NCBI GenBank assembly: GCA_006218035.1 | Contig: VBWC01000005.1 | Coordinates: 14,226 to 78,225 of the forward strand | Direction: 5' to 3' | Source: Gammaproteobacteria bacterium | Lineage (GTDB): Bacteria > Pseudomonadota > Gammaproteobacteria > VBWC01 | Length of the DNA stretch: 64,000 nt | Part shown: positions 9,230 through 17,472 of the stretch, in pieces | Numbering within the stretch: the stretch's first letter is position 1 | Layout: each line of letters begins with the position of its first letter | Made by a program: the position numbers and the translations under genes | Notes under the pieces: model-generated | What the model was told of the DNA's origin: nothing | The model's database searches: none | The model's input: the letters and a program-made list of their open reading frames with translations, nothing else

Positions 9230-9299
9230 CGAATACCGGGGTCAGATCAAAGTTTCTGCCAATATTCGCATCCGCTGAACCCACGCCGGGGGCGAATCC

Positions 9300-9809
9300 A
9301 TGACCATGCCACTCTTGATCCATTGCACGCAGAAGCTGTTGGCGGAAATCCCGGACCGCCTCGTTGACCCGTCCACTTCGGGTGAGAGCTGGCATGCCAA
9401 TCTGCTGCGCATTGACCGGCGCAAGTGCGTGTTATTCACGCACGATGCGACCTTGTACTCGGTGTTCGTGCCGGGATTGAAGAAACCGGAGTTCGAGCAC
9501 TTGGACGAGGTCTTCGGCCAGCGATTGTTCAAGGCGCTGCTGTGGGACGGGTTTCCCCAAACGCAGATCGAGTGGATGCTGGAGGCTTGCCGCGTGATTC
9601 GCTGCACCCGCTCCAGCAACCGCAGCGTGCTGGGTTCGATGAACGACATCCGGTTTCATGTCGGATTGCATGTGGAAGGCGACGGTGGCCTGGCAAGTGT
9701 TGATCTGGCTCAGCTCCAGCACAGGCTGAACCGCATTCCCTTTGGTGCCATCGGCTACGGGTATCCGGTCGAGCGGCTTCAGAAATTCCTGACGCAAGCG
9801 CCCGGCTAG
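9300..9809 (+). CDS. DUF6933-like protein
   Basis: A 169-residue soluble protein beginning LLIHCTQKLLAEIP, a start I associate with the DUF6933 family, whose function is unknown. It contains the conserved-looking YSVFVPGLKK and the late segment NRIPFGAIGY. A second ATG lies two codons downstream. It follows the toxin gene by 70 bases, in which a short GGGGTCAGA-type dispersed piece occurs, and may be the last gene of the island before hslR. Family membership is from memory. Confidence 0.6.
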   Translation: MTMPLLIHCTQKLLAEIPDRLVDPSTSGESWHANLLRIDRRKCVLFTHDATLYSVFVPGLKKPEFEHLDEVFGQRLFKALLWDGFPQTQIEWMLEACRVIRCTRSSNRSVLGSMNDIRFHVGLHVEGDGGLASVDLAQLQHRLNRIPFGAIGYGYPVERLQKFLTQAPG

Positions 9810-9849
9810 TGTTTCTGCCGTAAAATCGGCGATGGTGAGAACATCGGGA

Positions 9850-10257
9850 ATGGTCGTGGCAGAAATAAAGGTTAGCCAGCTTCGCATCGACAAATGGCTT
9901 TGGGCGGCGCGGTTTTTCAAAACGCGCTCACTGGCCGCGGCCGCGGTTGCGGGCGGCAAGGTCAAGCTGAATGGCGAGCGCGTGAAGGCAGCCAGGGCGA
10001 TTCGGCTTGGCGATGAATTGAGCATCCGTGTCGGCCCCTATGAATACGGTGTACGGGTGCTGGGATTGTCCGGCCGGCGCGGTCCGGCACCGGAAGCCGC
10101 TTTGCTTTATGCAGAAAGCATTCAGAGTAAAACGGCACGGGAAGCACTGGCTGCCCGGCTTGCCGCCGAAAGAATTTATGATTCCCATGAAAAAGGGCGC
10201 CCGACTAAAAAAGCGCGGCGTCAGATTATTCGATTTAAAAATTCAGGGATTGCATGA
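9850..10257 (+). CDS. hslR: Heat-shock protein 15 (HslR), S4-domain RNA-binding protein
   Basis: The protein (about 135 residues) has an S4 RNA-binding domain at its N-terminus: LRIDKWLWAARFFKTRSLA, then GGKVKLNGE and the IRLGDEL turn. The basic C-terminus (KGRPTKKARRQI) is typical of HslR. In E. coli Hsp15 binds free 50S subunits that carry stalled nascent chains and helps recycle them. Starts at 9832 (ATG), 9850 (ATG) and 9856 (GTG) are all possible; none has a strong ribosome site. It looks like the first native chromosomal gene to the right of the defence island. Confidence 0.85.
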   Translation: MVVAEIKVSQLRIDKWLWAARFFKTRSLAAAAVAGGKVKLNGERVKAARAIRLGDELSIRVGPYEYGVRVLGLSGRRGPAPEAALLYAESIQSKTAREALAARLAAERIYDSHEKGRPTKKARRQIIRFKNSGIA

Positions 10258-10258
10258 A

Positions 10259-10740
10259 ACAGGAACAGTTAGATGGGCGAGCGGTTTGAGGCCGCTGGTG
10301 TTGCAGGGCGAGGCCGGCTACAGCCGCAAGAGCGCGCAGCCCGACATGCCGAACAGGCGGGCTGGGACTGGTTCGCGCTGCAGCTGAGCGATGGCCGCGA
10401 CCTGATGTTCTACCGGTTGCGGAATAAAGACGGCTCGGCGAGCGATTTCAGCGGCGGCACATTGATCGCGCCGGACGGCACCACGCAGCGCCTCGCCGTG
10501 AAAGACATCATCATCGAAGCGCTTGATCACTGGCGCAGCCCCCGCACCGGCACGCGCTATCCGTCCCGCTGGCGCCTGCAACTGCCGTCGCAGTCGTTGT
10601 CGCTCGACATCGCGCCTGTGATCAACGATCAGGAGCTCGATCTCTCGGTACGGTACTGGGAGGGTGCAGTGTCGATAAAAGGCGCCGCCGGTGGCAAACC
10701 ACTCGGCGGCACCGGTTATGTCGAGCTTGCCGGGTACTAA
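10259..10740 (+). pseudogene. Relic of a second AttH/CrtC-like gene
   Basis: Two pieces of the AttH family lie in different frames. The first (from about 10291) reads PLVLQGEAGYSRKSAQP, a mid-protein signature. The second (from about 10346) reads AEQAGWDWFALQL through YWEGAV to the stop at 10740 and parallels the intact 3' end at 1-432. The roughly 40-50 residues that should join them are missing, the frame is shifted, and the N-terminal half is gone. At nucleotide level the two copies agree only moderately outside a conserved core, so this is an old paralog or an old duplicate. Confidence 0.8.
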
Positions 10741-11059
10741 CCCGCCGGGATATCGCCCCGGGCAACCCCGATTCCGGATATCGACAGGGCGCGGTTAAAG
10801 AAACCGGTCCCGGTCTCTTTCGTCCGGCAGATAACACGCGTCGCCGCGGCCGAACCATCGGTACCGGTGTCTGCCGACGAAACCGTAGAGGGCGTCCCTG
10901 ACAGGACGCGGTATTGCGATATCGGAGTCATCGATGCAACACCATGTGCGGGATGCATGTTGAAACTGTTTTGCTCGCCGCAACCTTGCGATAACCCGCT
11001 ACCGGTCCTGTCGGTTGCCATTGTGATGCGGCGTCTGCTGTGGCGAGGGTAGCGGGCGC
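10741..11059. other. Intergenic stretch with no recognisable gene
   Basis: Between the AttH relic and the symporter relic I find no family signature on either strand. A minus-strand frame of 94 codons exists but has no ribosome site or recognisable pattern. Since both neighbours are relics, this is probably further decayed coding DNA. Confidence 0.4.
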
Positions 11060-11296
11060 ATGACTGAACTGATTACGTCCATCAACGACATCGTCTGGGG
11101 TCCGGCGATGCTCGTCCTGATTCTCGGTACGGGTATCTATCTGAGTATCGGTCTGCGCTTCATCTCCCTGCGCAGGATTGGCTACGGCTTCAAACTGCTA
11201 TGGCAAGGCCGCGCCCCGCACGGCGAGGGCGATATCAGCACGTTCGGCGCGCTGATGACGGCGCTGTCGGCAACCATCGGCACCGGCAACATTGCG
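11060..11296 (+). pseudogene. 5' fragment of a sodium:alanine symporter (AGCS family)
   Basis: The first 79 codons give a convincing N-terminus of an AlsT/AGCS sodium:amino acid symporter: a first membrane helix (PAMLVLILGTGIYLSIGLRF), then FGALMTALSATIGTGNIA, which is the conserved TGN region of the family. The similarity ends abruptly at 11296, where the sequence becomes part of an unrelated gene on the other strand. The frame then runs on meaninglessly to a stop at 11419. A full symporter has about 450 residues, so this cannot work. Confidence 0.8.
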
Positions 11297-11430
11297 GATG
11301 ATGGCGCTACTCTCCCCGAGGCGAAACCCGTTGTCATCCAACATCGGGACCAGGCAGTTGGGGTTGAGTGCCTTGTACTCGGGCTTGAGGTGCTCACCGG
11401 AGGATGGCCCATCTTATAAAATCTTTTGTT
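11295..11430 (-). pseudogene. Fragment of a glutathione S-transferase
   Basis: Read on the minus strand, this piece gives SGEHLKPEYKALNPNC, then LVPMLDDNGF and LGESSAII. This is the second half of a GST thioredoxin-fold domain, with the cis-proline (VP) and the glutathione-binding ESSAI. A stop codon (TAA) interrupts the frame near 11421 and the piece ends at the junction with the symporter relic, so neither a start nor the helical C-terminal domain is present. Confidence 0.7.
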
Positions 11431-11497
11431 TAGGCGGAAGGTTGTTCACCGTCTCCACACGTAGCGTTGATGGTGCCTGTGGAGTGTCACCCTGCCG

Positions 11498-11577
11498 GGC
11501 TTTAGTACGGCGCGCATGCCGATCTGTTTGTCCATCCGGCATTCGAAAACGGCCTGGCATTATTCTACAGATCGGGA
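11498..11577 (-). pseudogene. Fragment of a ubiB-like gene
   Basis: About 80 bases match the interior of the intact ubiB at 13767-13845, including an identical run of 25 bases. On the minus strand it translates to a degraded version of FERWMDEQIGMRAVLKS and has an in-frame stop. It is the remnant of a partial duplication or of a paralog. The remainder of 11431-11673 shows nothing else. Confidence 0.75.
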
Positions 11578-11673
11578 TAGAACTAGCGACCCGCCAAAAA
11601 CGGGTTCAGCTCACTGTGATCCGTTATTTATTCTCTTGGGCACCTCAAGCTAACGCCCGTTCCGGAAACCGCT

Positions 11674-11979
11674 TCATATTACCAATATTAAAAACAACAA
11701 TACTCCCAGTACAGTCGCGCCGATCGTGCTTCTGGTCGTAAACTGGTGTTCCGGCTTACTCTTGAATGCCGCCGGTGACTCGGGGGGTGCTTCATCAACC
11801 CCGTTACGCTGTAAGGTTGCCAGCGCAACGGTAATCGATTGTTGAGTAAACACAGAAGTATCGCTTTGTTCGCGCACATTCCCGCCATCAGCAGCTGAGC
11901 CGATAAAATCCTTTGCAGAAGCGCTGGCAGGGAAAACGATGACAAGAAGTACAACGAGTACAGCGATAGTCGGTCTCAT
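11674..11979 (-). CDS. Small exported protein with C-terminal membrane anchor
   Basis: A 101-residue protein with a clear signal peptide (hydrophobic core VLVVLLVIVF, cleavage after ASASA) and a second hydrophobic helix at the very C-terminus (ATVLGVLLFLILVI). The short stretch between is polar and would face the periplasm. The ATG follows a strong AAGGAG ribosome site with good spacing, which supports a real gene. I recognise no family. It stands alone between the relics and the lipoprotein gene on the same strand. Confidence 0.65.
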   Translation of the reverse strand: MRPTIAVLVVLLVIVFPASASAKDFIGSAADGGNVREQSDTSVFTQQSITVALATLQRNGVDEAPPESPAAFKSKPEHQFTTRSTIGATVLGVLLFLILVI

Positions 11980-12198
11980 CCGAATCTCCTTTGCAACAGG
12001 TCTTTCCCGCGAGGTGTAAGCACAGTTAATTTCCTGGACTTCTGCTCATCTTCATCGGGGTCAGTATAGCCGATGGTCGATGTCTGCTACAGGTGGCAGG
12101 ATAAACGGCGCCACAGTTCGATTTTCCGCGCAATGATGACGCTTGATTCTGTAACAACACCAATTAAAACACCCCGGATACCGACTATTCTCCTGACG

Positions 12199-12747
12199 CT
12201 ACTGCCAGGTGCTGCCATCATCCCAGTTGAAGCCGTTCCAGATGGCGGTGCCGGCCCCGCCCGCCTGGCGAGCGCACAGAATCTCCAGCACAAGTTCGCT
12301 GCCAGGCGTGCTGCGCAGCTCGACGGATAGCGTGTTCCGGGCTAACAGATGCACGGCCCGCTCGATAATCTGTGTATGCCCGCTGAAATAACGCGGGCCA
12401 ATCACGGTCGTTCCGTTGAGACGGATGACCGCGCTGTGAACGGCTGATTTTTTATTGGAAGCCGCCCCGCTATGGACAACGAGCTTGCAAACCGCCGCCA
12501 CGTTGTCCGCCGGGAAAGAAGCGTTTCTGGTAATCGGCGCTCCATGGCCGCGCACGTAACGCTCCGGGCCGAAAACCGACCGATAACCATCGGTTCTCAA
12601 TGCACCTGACTGGTTGTTGAACGAAACACCGGTAGCCGTGGCGTTAGACCCTGTCGTCGTATCGCCGCTGCCGCAGCCCGATAGCAAGGCAAACAACAAG
12701 ACCCATATTCCGATGTGGCTACGCTGCGTGCATTGGCTGATGGTCAA
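12199..12747 (-). CDS. Putative lipoprotein of unknown function
   Basis: This 182-residue product has a lipoprotein signal peptide: a basic n-region, the core IGIWVLLFALLSG, and the lipobox LSGC followed by GSGD, which would favour outer-membrane sorting. I chose the TTG start because it follows GGAAGGAG at good spacing, whereas the upstream ATG at 12786 has none and would give an awkward N-terminus. The mature part has two or three cysteines and a predicted beta-rich pattern (VIRLNGTTVIGP, LSVELRSTPG). No known family seen. Confidence 0.6.
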   Translation of the reverse strand: MTISQCTQRSHIGIWVLLFALLSGCGSGDTTTGSNATATGVSFNNQSGALRTDGYRSVFGPERYVRGHGAPITRNASFPADNVAAVCKLVVHSGAASNKKSAVHSAVIRLNGTTVIGPRYFSGHTQIIERAVHLLARNTLSVELRSTPGSELVLEILCARQAGGAGTAIWNGFNWDDGSTWQ

Positions 12748-12887
12748 TTCACGGCTCCTTCCATGGACGAATGAGTTCAGACCCAATTGTTACTGCGGCT
12801 GCCATGTCTGGCTTTCTAATCGCCGCGAGATATTCAACTTTGCCCCGGTATATTGAGTCTTCGCTTGGGCACAGGGTTAGGCCGATA

Positions 12888-13193
12888 TCACCCCCACTTC
12901 TTGCCGAGTTGCTCCAGGCCAGCTTTTTGCAAATCCTCCGGGCTCATCAGAATACGAAATTTGCAACTGGCCTGGAAGTTGAGAAAGAAGGGTTCCGCAA
13001 AGAAGGGCACGTCCGACGAAGCCTTTACATCGATGACGAAGAATCCGCCGCGTTTTCCGTCTTGCTCAGTGAAGTAGGCCGTCTCCGGCTTGATGGTTTC
13101 GAGGATACGCCCGATGAGCTCCCCCGCCTTGCCGCTTCTGACGAGGGAGTTGAAAGGCTCCAGCGGGAATTCAACAGTAAGCAGCATTTTCAT
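12888..13193 (-). CDS. Small alpha/beta protein of unknown function
   Basis: A 101-residue cytoplasmic protein starting MKMLLTVEFPLEPFN after an AAGGAG ribosome site. Its alternating strands and helices (ETAYFTEQDGKRGGFFVIDV, then SPEDLQKAGLEQLGKKW) suggest a ferredoxin-like alpha/beta fold. Similar short proteins are sometimes labelled panthothenate synthetase in databases, probably wrongly; I would not use that name. It has no operon partner at close range. Confidence 0.65.
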   Translation of the reverse strand: MKMLLTVEFPLEPFNSLVRSGKAGELIGRILETIKPETAYFTEQDGKRGGFFVIDVKASSDVPFFAEPFFLNFQASCKFRILMSPEDLQKAGLEQLGKKWG

Positions 13194-13432
13194 ATGTGAT
13201 CTCCTTGTTATCGCGGTATTTGAAGGTGGTACCGTATACGCCTGATTTTGTATTCGACACCCGAATGGGTGTCTCGTTTTACAGCAGTATGGCGTGTAGC
13301 AACCGGGGCATCAATATCAAAACAATCACTGGCGGATTTTTAATCGGAGAATTGCCCCCTAAACGAAATCCGCAATCACGCCGTATTCACCGGATGCTCA
13401 TACGGGCCCCGACGCGGGGCAACCGGGAATGT

Positions 13433-15046
13433 TCAGTCTTCCTTCGTCGGCCAGTGACTGATGACCAGCCAGGCGCCGAGACCGGCGAGTAGCCAGGTGA
13501 GCATCGGGGCGTTGCCGACCATCGACGGCGCGTAGCCGTCGAGGCCTTTGATTAAGGCGGCGCCGATAATGCACGCGCCGCCGATGATTGCGATATAGGT
13601 GCGGCGGTTGGCGGTGCGTATTTCGTCGCGCAGTTTTTCGAGCTCCGGCGCGCGCCACTGTATTTCGAGCTTGCCGTGCTGTGCCTTGTTAAGCACGTCA
13701 TGCAATAACAGCGGCAGGTGCGGCAATGCCTGCGCCAGACGCGGCGCGTTGTCGCGCAGCGATTTCAGTACGGCGCGCATGCCGATCTGTTCGTCCATCC
13801 AGCGCTCGAAAAACGGCTTGGCGGTCTTCCACAGATCGAGGTCCGGGTACAACTGGCGGCCCAGGCCTTCGATGTTCAGCAGGGTTTTTTCCAGCAGCAC
13901 CAGTTGCGGTTGCACTTCCATGTTGAACTGGCGCGCGGTCTGGAACAGTCTCACCAGCAGCAGGCCGAACGAGATGTCTTTCAGCGGCCGCTCGAAGATC
14001 GGATCGCAGACGCTGCGTATCGCCGACTCGAATTCATCGATGCGCGTGCCGGACGGTACCCAGCCGGATTCGACGTGCAGTTCGGCGACGCGCCGGTAAT
14101 CGCGGTTGAAAAAGGCCAGAAAGTTTTCGGCGAGGTAACGCTGGTCTTCCGGCATCAGTGTGCCCATGATGCCGAAGTCGACAGCGATGTACTGTCCTTG
14201 CTTTGATACGAAGATATTGCCGGGGTGCATGTCGGCATGAAAGAAGTTGTCGACAAACACCTGATGAAAGAATATCTGCACGCCGCTCTCGGCGAGTTTC
14301 TGGAAGTCGATACCGGCCGCGCGCAGCCCTTCTATGTTACTGATCGGAATGCCCGCGATGCGTTCCATCACCAGCACGTCGGGCCGCGTGTACGGCCAGT
14401 GGACCTCGGGCACGTAGAGCAGCGGCGAAGCGGTGAAGTTTCGCTTGAGCTGCGCGGCGTTCGCCGCTTCGCGCATCATGTCGAGTTCGTTGAAGATGGT
14501 CTTTTCGTAATCGGCGACGACTTCGACCGGCCGCAGCCGCCGGCCGTCCGGCCAGTAGCGCGCGGCGAGGTCCGCGATGGTGTACAGCAGATCGATGTCG
14601 CGGCGGATCTGCTTCTCGATGCCCGGCCGCACCACCTTGACGATGACCTGGCGGCCGTCGTGCAGTTGGGCGGCGTGTACCTGCGCAATAGACGCGGAGG
14701 CGAGCGGCGTTTCATCGAATGTCGCGAAGACCTCGGTGACGGGTTTTCGATAGGCACGCTCGACAATCGCGCGCGCCTCGTCGCCGGGAAACGGCGGCAC
14801 GCTGTCCTGAAGTTTTGCGAGTTCGACGGCGATGTCATCCGGCAGCAGATCGCGGCGCGTCGAGACGATTTGACCGAACTTGACGAAGATCGGGCCGAGT
14901 TCCTCGAGCGCCCGGCGCACCCGCTCGCCGCGCGGTGCAGTGCTGCGATGCCCCCAGTTCCACGGCATCAGCCGCATCGCCAGCCGTGCCGGACGGAACA
15001 GATGCGTCGCGAGAATGATGTCGTCGAGCCCGTTGCGCATCAACAC
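13433..15046 (-). CDS. ubiB: UbiB, ubiquinone biosynthesis atypical kinase/ATPase
   Basis: The protein shows the ABC1/ADCK pattern: the KxGQ motif (FVKFGQIVSTRRD), the ATP lysine in VIVKVVRPG, the catalytic segment FFHADMHPGNIFV and the metal motif VDFGIMG. Two membrane helices end the protein. UbiB is a membrane-bound ATPase needed for coenzyme Q synthesis, probably by helping extract lipid intermediates. GTG 15046 is the first usual start codon, but conserved N-terminal sequence (IRRLLTINRVL) continues in frame upstream to about 15091, where only CTG or ATT could start. It lies last in the ubiE-ubiJ-ubiB group. Confidence 0.95.
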   Translation of the reverse strand: MLMRNGLDDIILATHLFRPARLAMRLMPWNWGHRSTAPRGERVRRALEELGPIFVKFGQIVSTRRDLLPDDIAVELAKLQDSVPPFPGDEARAIVERAYRKPVTEVFATFDETPLASASIAQVHAAQLHDGRQVIVKVVRPGIEKQIRRDIDLLYTIADLAARYWPDGRRLRPVEVVADYEKTIFNELDMMREAANAAQLKRNFTASPLLYVPEVHWPYTRPDVLVMERIAGIPISNIEGLRAAGIDFQKLAESGVQIFFHQVFVDNFFHADMHPGNIFVSKQGQYIAVDFGIMGTLMPEDQRYLAENFLAFFNRDYRRVAELHVESGWVPSGTRIDEFESAIRSVCDPIFERPLKDISFGLLLVRLFQTARQFNMEVQPQLVLLEKTLLNIEGLGRQLYPDLDLWKTAKPFFERWMDEQIGMRAVLKSLRDNAPRLAQALPHLPLLLHDVLNKAQHGKLEIQWRAPELEKLRDEIRTANRRTYIAIIGGACIIGAALIKGLDGYAPSMVGNAPMLTWLLAGLGAWLVISHWPTKED

Positions 15047-15148
15047 GCGGTTGATGGTGAGCAGGCGGCGGATCTGGTCGAGGCGAATCAGGGGCTTGCT
15101 CCGCGACCGGCCATTAGCGCCGACGCCCGTGTTACGGATGGACGCGGA

Positions 15149-15790
15149 TCACGCACGGTCGCCGGGCCCCCGCAGCCGCCGGGTCAGCCGCGCGACGCGT
15201 TGTTCGAGCCGGTCGGCGTCAGCGCGGATCGCATCGATGCCGGCGAGATACGCATCCACCTCGTCGCGCGTCGGCAGGTCGCGGCTTTCCTCCTGGAAGT
15301 ATTCCGCGGTGTCGCGACGCAGCGTGTCGAACGCCTGCCGCGCCCAGCCGCTGATATTGCGCCAGTTAACCGCCGCCTGGTGCGCGACGATATCGCCGAC
15401 GACGCGCGACAGCTGTTCCTCCCAGTCGATGTCGATGCTGTCGAGCAGCTTCTTGAAGCGCTGGCCAAGCTCGGCATCGCCGTCGATCTCGACATCGCCG
15501 CTGAACAACAGCTCGCTGCTGGTGGCGGACAGGCCGAGCCACGCCATCGTCAGCGGCGTACCGCGCAGCGTCGTGTCGGGCACGCCGTCATAGACGCTCA
15601 ACACGCGCAGCCGCTCGTTGGCCACCTGAAAATAAAACATCAGATTGATCCCGCGTAATTCAATGGCCACCACCTTGCCGGCCAGCGGCGCCAGCTTGCG
15701 CGCGAGCTCGGGATCGAGGCCGAGATAACCGTTGAGCGCGGTCTCGATCGCGCTGGTCACTGCCTCGGGTAGCGTCGCCGGTTCGGTCAT
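15149..15790 (-). CDS. ubiJ: UbiJ, SCP2-domain ubiquinone biosynthesis accessory factor
   Basis: This 213-residue protein has an SCP2-like sterol-carrier domain over residues about 15-110 (VAIELRGINLMFYFQV and the LSGTPL-like LRGTPLTMAWLG). A helical, charged C-terminus has a coiled-coil look (RDEVDAYLAGIDAIRADADRLEQ) near 165-205. UbiJ binds polyprenyl quinone intermediates and organises the soluble Ubi complex with UbiK. It lies between ubiE and ubiB, seven bases after ubiE, which fixes the assignment. Confidence 0.92.
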   Translation of the reverse strand: MTEPATLPEAVTSAIETALNGYLGLDPELARKLAPLAGKVVAIELRGINLMFYFQVANERLRVLSVYDGVPDTTLRGTPLTMAWLGLSATSSELLFSGDVEIDGDAELGQRFKKLLDSIDIDWEEQLSRVVGDIVAHQAAVNWRNISGWARQAFDTLRRDTAEYFQEESRDLPTRDEVDAYLAGIDAIRADADRLEQRVARLTRRLRGPGDRA

Positions 15791-15797
15791 GGCCCGG

Positions 15798-16544
15798 TCA
15801 GAACTTGTAGCCGCGATGCAGCGCGACGATGCCGTGCGACAGGTTGTGATAGCTGCAACGCTCGAAGCCTGCCTGCTCCATCATGGACTTCAGCGTCTCC
15901 TGGTCGGGGTGCATGCGGATCGATTCCGCCAGATAGCGGTAACTGGCGGAGTCGTTGGCGATCCATTGGCCCAGCCTCGGCAGCACCTTGAGCGAATAGA
16001 AGTCATAGGCCGGTTTCAGCGCGGCGCTGCGAAACTGCGAAAACTCCAGGATATGTGCGCAGCCGCCCGGCTTCAGCACGCGGAATATCGCGCAAAGCGC
16101 GGCGTCCTTGTCGGTGACGTTACGCAGGCCGAACGCCATGGTGACGTGATCGAAATAGTCATCGGGCAAGGGTAGATGCTCGGCGTCGGCCTGCACGAAA
16201 CGCACGTTGCCGGCGATGCCGTGATCGATCAGCCGGTCGCGCCCGCGCGCGAGCATGTTGCCGTTGATATCAGCGGCGACGACCTCGCCGGCGGCACCGA
16301 CGCGGCGCGCCAGCAGCATCGCCAGATCGCCGGTACCGGCGGCCAGGTCGAGCACGCGCTGGCCGGCGCGCACGCCGCTGGTTTCGATCGCGTAGCGCTT
16401 CCATAGCCGGTGAACGCCGAGCGACATCACGTCGTTCATGATGTCGTAGCGATCGGTGACCGAATCGAACACGGCCGCGACTTCGCGTGCCTTTTCCGCC
16501 GCCGGAATTTCCTTGAACCCGAAATGTGTAGTCTTGTCGGTCAT
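15798..16544 (-). CDS. ubiE: UbiE, demethylubiquinol/demethylmenaquinol C-methyltransferase
   Basis: The protein has 248 residues, the usual family length. It has HFGFKEI near the start, [14 protein letters not shown], the class I methyltransferase motif [10 protein letters not shown], the family signature FGLRNVTD and a RVLKPGG post-motif. It adds the C-methyl group to the demethoxy-quinol ring in ubiquinone synthesis (and to demethylmenaquinol where present). It is the first gene of the ubiE-ubiJ-ubiB set; upstream lie dispersed repeats and the DUF971 gene. Confidence 0.96.
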   Translation of the reverse strand: MTDKTTHFGFKEIPAAEKAREVAAVFDSVTDRYDIMNDVMSLGVHRLWKRYAIETSGVRAGQRVLDLAAGTGDLAMLLARRVGAAGEVVAADINGNMLARGRDRLIDHGIAGNVRFVQADAEHLPLPDDYFDHVTMAFGLRNVTDKDAALCAIFRVLKPGGCAHILEFSQFRSAALKPAYDFYSLKVLPRLGQWIANDSASYRYLAESIRMHPDQETLKSMMEQAGFERCSYHNLSHGIVALHRGYKF

Positions 16545-16625
16545 GGGTTACGTCGTTGTGTCACATGTATTTCCACTGGGCTGGCTCCCGCATTTTTCGA
16601 ACCGGCCGCCGGCATCCGCTTTTTT

Positions 16626-16787
16626 CGTCATTCCGGGCGGCGCGCAGCGCCGACCCGGAATCCAGCGCCGAGTATTCGATACACTACTGGATTCCCCGGC
16701 GACCGTTCCCGACGCCGCTCTCGGTCCTTGCTCCCGGCAGGACCCTGCCTCGCCCGTCCGTGGGCTCGCGCCTGCGCGGGAATGACG
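16626..16787. repeat. Dispersed imperfect palindrome (family B), copy 1
   Basis: The element opens with cgtcattccggg, runs through cccggaatccagcg and tggattcccc, and ends with gcgggaatgacg, so its two ends are inverted. Partner pieces lie at 16855-16898 and 17351-17439. It fills most of the gap between ubiE and the DUF971 gene (16545-16909), in which no gene is visible. Confidence 0.75.
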
Positions 16788-16854
16788 ATGACCGATCGAA
16801 TCGCGCGGCCTGTGGACGAATAGCCAGAGTCCGCTGCCAGCAAGTGGCTAGATT

Positions 16855-16898
16855 ACTGGATTCCCACGCCGTTTACACCCGGAGGGTGCGGGAATGAC
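16855..16898. repeat. Dispersed palindrome (family B), short copy 2
   Basis: A 44-base piece with ctggattcccac at one end and gtgcgggaatgac at the other, related to the element at 16626-16787. It lies just beyond the 3' end of the DUF971 gene. Confidence 0.65.
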
Positions 16899-16909
16899 AT
16901 CAACGTGAA

Positions 16910-17290
16910 TTACTCTGGAATTTTCCGGTCTTGATGATGAGCGGATCGCTGGTAGCCGGCCCGGGCGAGCCGCTCAAGATAGGTCTGCCAGTATTGTTGA
17001 TGGTGGGCGCCGAGGTCGTGCAGGTGACTCCAGGTATACAGGCCGGTCGAATGGCCGTCGTCGAAGACCAGCCGCACCGCGTAATTACCGACGGGTTCGA
17101 TCGCGCGAATATTGACGTTTTCCTTGCCGGTCTGCAGCACCTCCTGCCCGGGCCCGTGGCCGCGCACCTCCGCCGACGGCGAATAGACGCGCAGATATTC
17201 GCACGGCAGCCGGTAAAGCGTACCATCGTCGAACGCGACTTCGAGCACGCGCGATTTGCTGTGGAGTTTGATTTCGGTAGGGATGGGCAT
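16910..17290 (-). CDS. DUF971 (gamma-BBH-like N-terminal) domain protein
   Basis: The 126-residue protein has the DUF971 fold pattern: PTEIKLHSKSRVLEVAFDDG, LPCEYLRVYSPSAEV, the AVRLVFDDGH strand pair and YTWSHLHDLG. The fold is related to the N-terminal zinc-ribbon-like domain of gamma-butyrobetaine hydroxylase and to iron-sulfur assembly proteins, though the exact role is not known. Genes of this family commonly lie between hslU and ubiE in gammaproteobacteria, as here. Family B repeats flank it on both sides. Confidence 0.85.
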   Translation of the reverse strand: MPIPTEIKLHSKSRVLEVAFDDGTLYRLPCEYLRVYSPSAEVRGHGPGQEVLQTGKENVNIRAIEPVGNYAVRLVFDDGHSTGLYTWSHLHDLGAHHQQYWQTYLERLARAGYQRSAHHQDRKIPE

Positions 17291-17350
17291 GGGGAAGCTC
17301 TGCGTTGAGAATATGAAATTACAAGTCGTTTAGGGAGCCTCTGATTAACT

Positions 17351-17439
17351 CGTCATGCCGGGCGGCGTGCGACGCCGACCCGGAATCCCGTGCGTCTGAT
17401 TGAGCACGTTGCCGGATTCCGGCTTTCGCCGGAATGACG
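17351..17439. repeat. Dispersed imperfect palindrome (family B), copy 3
   Basis: Begins cgtcatgccgggcggcg, continues with cccggaatcc and gattccggctttcgcc, and ends ccggaatgacgg. It mirrors the element at 16626-16787 and occupies the hslU-DUF971 gap. It may act as a transcript-stabilising or terminating hairpin. Confidence 0.7.
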
Positions 17440-17472
17440 GCAATGACGGCGAAGAACTCCGTCAAACGTTTC

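Noticed and set aside
1-10740. The two AttH 3' ends as attachment-site direct repeats of an integrated element
   Set aside because: Outside a core of about 30 bases the copies diverge well beyond what a recent duplication gives, and no integrase lies between them.
11060-11419. A 119-residue small membrane protein
   Set aside because: The similarity to the symporter ends at 11296 and the remainder is antisense to a GST piece, so it is a truncated relic.
14225-15658. A 477-codon plus-strand frame opposite ubiB and ubiJ
   Set aside because: It is antisense to two certain genes and shows no family pattern. Long antisense frames are expected from the high third-position GC here.
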